DNA of 64,000 bases from Chryseobacterium oleae (GTDB lineage: Bacteria; Bacteroidota; Bacteroidia; Flavobacteriales; Weeksellaceae), in assembly GCF_900115055.1 (NCBI RefSeq), contig NZ_FOVD01000010.1:1-64000 (forward strand), in the 5' to 3' direction. The notes beneath the pieces are model-generated. The model was not told the origin of the DNA and did no database searches. It saw only the letters and a list, made by a program, of their open reading frames with translations. Below, piece after piece: positions 61,864-64,000 of this stretch. How positions within the stretch are numbered: position 1 is the first letter of the stretch; each line of letters starts with the position of its first letter. The translations under genes were made by a program, and so were the position numbers.

Positions 61864-62382
61864 TTAAACAGATTGGGTATTATCATCATGCCAGTTTCCC
61901 TGAACCTTCATTACTTGCTCTATTACGTCGCGTACAGCGCCGCTTCCCCCCTTTTTCGTGGAAATATAGTCAGATATTCCTTTGACCTCAGGCACTGCAT
62001 TTTCAGGACATGCAGCAATCGCAGAATTTTCCATGATGTGGATATCCGGAAGATCGTCTCCCATCGTCAGAATCTCTTCGTTTTTAAGATTGTATTTCTT
62101 TTTAAAATCTTCAAAGTCAGCCATTTTATCGTGCGATTTTGGATAATAGTCGTCTATTCCGAGATAATTGATTCTGTGTTTCACCATATCATCATTTCCT
62201 CCCGTAATTACGCCTATTAAGTAATTGTTTTTTAATGCCTTAACGACTGCGTATCCGTCCAGAACATTCATTACCCTGCACATATTTCCACCTGGCATCA
62301 GATAGACGCTTCCGTCTGTGAAAACTCCGTCTACATCAAATACAAACGCCTTAATATCTTTTAATTTTTCTTTATAACTCAT
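61864..62382 (-). CDS. KdsC-type HAD phosphatase (3-deoxy-D-manno-octulosonate 8-phosphate phosphatase-like)
   Basis: A 172-residue HAD-family protein without cap domain. The catalytic Asp motif is VFDVDGVFTDGSVYL (residues 15-29), followed by ITGGNDDMVKHRINYLGI, and the metal site GDDLPDIHIMENSAIAACPENAVPEVKGISDYISTKKGGSGAVRDVIEQVM, matching KdsC. It makes Kdo for lipopolysaccharide. Its start overlaps the end of the DUF2520 gene by 11 bp, and it is upstream of maf. Confidence 0.9.
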   Translation of the reverse strand: MSYKEKLKDIKAFVFDVDGVFTDGSVYLMPGGNMCRVMNVLDGYAVVKALKNNYLIGVITGGNDDMVKHRINYLGIDDYYPKSHDKMADFEDFKKKYNLKNEEILTMGDDLPDIHIMENSAIAACPENAVPEVKGISDYISTKKGGSGAVRDVIEQVMKVQGNWHDDNTQSV

Positions 62383-63121
62383 ACATTTTCTGAATAGAAT
62401 GATTCATTGTCTTATAAATGTCAAGACTTTCGCCTTTTAGTAACTGCTCATGTAATTCCAGTACTCGTACATCGTTTCGCACTGCGGGTCCTGTCTGTGC
62501 TGCTTTAGGATCAATTTCATGGATCTTCTTAACCGTCTCATCAATAAGCGGAAGAAAATAATCAAACGGAATATCCTGCGAATCTGAAACTTCTTTTGCT
62601 CTTGCGAAAAGATGATTCACAAAATTACAGGCTAAAACAGCGGTAAGATGAATGTACTTTCTCTTTTCATGACTGCTTTCCATTACATTTTCTGAAACCT
62701 GGGAAGCAAGGTCAAAAAGAATCTGCTTATCCTCTTCATTTTCTGTTTCAATGAAAAACGGAATCTTTTCATACTCCAGTTCTTTTGATTTTGAAAAAGT
62801 CTGCAAAGGATAAAAGCTTGATTTTCTGTACTCCCCTGCCAGAATTTCTTTGGGAAGAGATCCTGAAGTATGGGCGACCAAAGTGTCCTTTTTAGTGATG
62901 ATTTTAGAAACATTTTCCACAGAGTTATCGCTCACGCAGATGATGTACAGATCTGCATCCTCCAGATGTTCCGTAGAATATGGGACATCCAGTTCTTCAG
63001 AGATTTTCTTCAGTTCTTCCCCATTTCTGCCAAAAATCTGCAGTAATGGAATTTTTTTCAGACTGAAAGCTTTTGCCATGTGGTAGGCCACATTTCCGGA
63101 ACCTATGATTACAATTTGCAT
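62372..63121 (-). CDS. Rossmann-like and DUF2520 domain protein
   Basis: A 249-residue protein. A Rossmann NAD(P) fold opens it (QIVIIGSGNVAYHMAKAFSLKKIPLLQIFGRN), followed by ICVSDNSVENVSKII and HTSGSLPKEI, as in pyrroline-5-carboxylate reductase-type enzymes. The C-terminal DUF2520 helical domain is at about 120-245 (HLTAVLACNFVNHLFARAKEV, LPLIDETVKKI, GPAVRNDVRVLELHEQLL). Its reaction is unknown. First gene of a minus-strand run with the KdsC-like and Maf genes. Confidence 0.9.
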   Translation of the reverse strand: MQIVIIGSGNVAYHMAKAFSLKKIPLLQIFGRNGEELKKISEELDVPYSTEHLEDADLYIICVSDNSVENVSKIITKKDTLVAHTSGSLPKEILAGEYRKSSFYPLQTFSKSKELEYEKIPFFIETENEEDKQILFDLASQVSENVMESSHEKRKYIHLTAVLACNFVNHLFARAKEVSDSQDIPFDYFLPLIDETVKKIHEIDPKAAQTGPAVRNDVRVLELHEQLLKGESLDIYKTMNHSIQKMYEL

Positions 63122-63252
63122 CTAACAAAGATAAGATTTTAAAGGAAGATGAATACAGGGCATGGTAAGTTTATCATCAATCTCCGTATTCCCCGTTGCC
63201 TAATGCTCAGAACGTAACGATCTGATATTATTTTAAACATTTGGACTGAAAA

Positions 63253-63285
63253 TTGAATAAGTAATTTAACTTTCGGCTATTTTTG
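63253..63285 (+). promoter_or_regulatory. putative promoter of the ECF sigma factor gene
   Basis: TTG at 63253-63255, a 22-bp spacer and TATTTTTG (63278-63285), which fits the Bacteroidota pattern TTG-N17-23-TAnnTTTG. It lies 26 bp upstream of the start codon. Confidence 0.55.
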
Positions 63286-63310
63286 TAATCCAAAACAGTG
63301 AAAGCATCTT

Positions 63311-63862
63311 ATGAAGATTAAGGACGCGGAAATTATTTCGTTGATGCAGAATCCACGGACCCAGGAAAAAGGTGTCCGTGCCTTGATGGATGCTTATCAA
63401 AGCAGATTGTACTGGCATATCAGAAGGATTATTGTGGATGGTGACCTGGCTCAGGATACGCTGCAGGAGACTTTTATTAAAGCCTATCAGAATTTTCACC
63501 AGTTCAAAAATGACAGCCAGCTGTATACCTGGTTGTACAGGATTGCCACCAACGAGGCACTACAGCAGGTCAATAAAATGAAGAAGATGCAGAAAACGGA
63601 TGAAGATCCGGAGTACTATATGCAGAACCTGGTGGCCGACAATACGGAAGGAGATGCCGAAGAAATACAGCTCCTCCTCCAGAACGCTATACAAAGCCTG
63701 CCCGAAAAGCAGAAACTGGTATTTATGATGCGGTATTATGATGATTTGCCCTATGAAGAAATATCTAAAATTGTAGATATGTCCGTAGGGACTTTAAAAA
63801 CAAATTATCATTATGCCAAACAGAAAATAGAAGAATTTATTAAAGAAAATTACGAGAGATAA
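63311..63862 (+). CDS. RNA polymerase sigma factor, ECF type
   Basis: A 183-residue sigma-70 family protein. Region 2 is at about 20-95 (LMDAYQSRLYWHIRRIIVDGDLAQDTLQETFIKAYQNFHQFKNDSQLYTWLYRIATNEAL). Region 4 is at about 125-180 (ALPEKQK-like LPEKQKLVFMMRYYDDLPYEEISKIVDMSVGTLKTNYHYAKQKIEEFI), with a helix-turn-helix. The length and domain set match ECF sigma factors with no region 3. It is followed 20 bp downstream by a gene cut by the window edge, which by position may encode its anti-sigma or a target-linked protein. Confidence 0.93.
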   Translation: MKIKDAEIISLMQNPRTQEKGVRALMDAYQSRLYWHIRRIIVDGDLAQDTLQETFIKAYQNFHQFKNDSQLYTWLYRIATNEALQQVNKMKKMQKTDEDPEYYMQNLVADNTEGDAEEIQLLLQNAIQSLPEKQKLVFMMRYYDDLPYEEISKIVDMSVGTLKTNYHYAKQKIEEFIKENYER

Positions 63863-63881
63863 TTTTTTGACCCAAACCAAG

Positions 63882-64000
63882 ATGAAAGAGTTCGACATAG
63901 AAAAACTAGAACGCAAGAATATTTACAAAGTTCCGGATGATTTGTTTCAAAATATCCAGAACAGTGTAATGAACGAAGTGAAAGCGAATAAGAAAGCACC
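63882..64000 (+). CDS. start of an unknown protein (possible anti-sigma partner), truncated by window end
   Basis: ATG at 63882 opens a frame without stops to the end of the window (39 codons): MKEFDIEKLERKNIYKVPDD, then LFQNIQNSVMNEVKANKKA. The charged helical start followed by VPDDLF is common in proteins encoded directly after ECF sigma factors in Bacteroidota, but the sequence here is too short to assign. The 19-bp gap implies co-transcription with the sigma factor. Confidence 0.6.
   Translation, partial: MKEFDIEKLERKNIYKVPDDLFQNIQNSVMNEVKANKKA

Noticed and set aside
1..64000. CRISPR array, prophage, toxin-antitoxin, secretion island or restriction system
   Set aside because: Scanned for regular spacer repeats, integrases, phage structural genes and nuclease/methylase pairs; none is seen. 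The only mobile DNA is the partial IS110-type gene.

Overview
The window looks like chromosomal sequence from a Bacteroidota bacterium close to Chryseobacterium (Flavobacteriia, Weeksellaceae). Reasons: AT-rich DNA; promoters with the Bacteroidota TAnnTTTG box instead of an Escherichia-type -10; a MurF-alanine racemase fusion; a SprE/PorW-type gliding/type IX secretion lipoprotein; a ClpC-type Clp ATPase; 2TM-domain proteins; and flavobacterial dispersed intergenic repeats. Genus is inferred from recognised protein style, not from a database search.

Layout. 1-250: 3' end of an IS110-family transposase gene beside a palindromic repeat. 260-4483: minus-strand run (TolC-like outer membrane protein, SprT-like metalloprotease, mannose-1-phosphate guanylyltransferase, secreted unknown, GNAT). 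4581-10022: folC, two identical tRNA-Val genes, three glycosyltransferases, sufE and a small membrane protein. 10175-15034: clpC, an outer membrane barrel, mnmA. 15071-18005: poorly characterised membrane proteins, including a Cys/Gly-tailed one. 18230-22550: a LytS/LytTR-type two-component system interleaved with 2TM-domain proteins, where the kinase itself ends in a 2TM domain. 22680-30863: TPR-like protein, TonB-dependent receptor, AraC regulator, Cu/Zn SOD lipoprotein, C-terminal processing protease, metallo-beta-lactamase-fold hydrolase. 31274-38953: surE, GNAT, guaC, fabG, WG-repeat protein, rsmI and an acidic internal-repeat protein. 39015-47778: tdk, murF-alr, patatin/barrel protein, ybeY, mnmG and a methyltransferase. 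48528-58464: pgk, rpiB, a thrombospondin type 3 repeat protein, rnr, a LysE-type transporter, an LD-carboxypeptidase, a YraN protein, an SDR enzyme, a lipoprotein and tsaB. 58650-64000: sprE/porW, maf, kdsC-like phosphatase, a DUF2520 protein, an ECF sigma factor and the start of a downstream gene.

The most striking whole-chromosome signal is at 44.9-50.2 kb. Two perfect 16-bp parS sites (TGTTTCACGTGAAACA) flank mnmG, and 3-5 kb further on the divergent pgk/rpiB intergenic region has four exact DnaA-box matches in 200 bp. Together they suggest that the replication origin lies here, although dnaA is absent from the window.

Most genes are housekeeping or envelope genes: cell-wall precursor and turnover enzymes, tRNA modification (mnmA, mnmG, tsaB), RNA processing (rnr, ybeY, rsmI), nucleotide metabolism and surface polysaccharide synthesis. 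I see no CRISPR array, prophage, defence island or complete mobile element. The best candidate for undescribed biology is the kinase/2TM cluster, followed by the Cys/Gly-tailed membrane protein neighbourhood and the acidic repeat protein.
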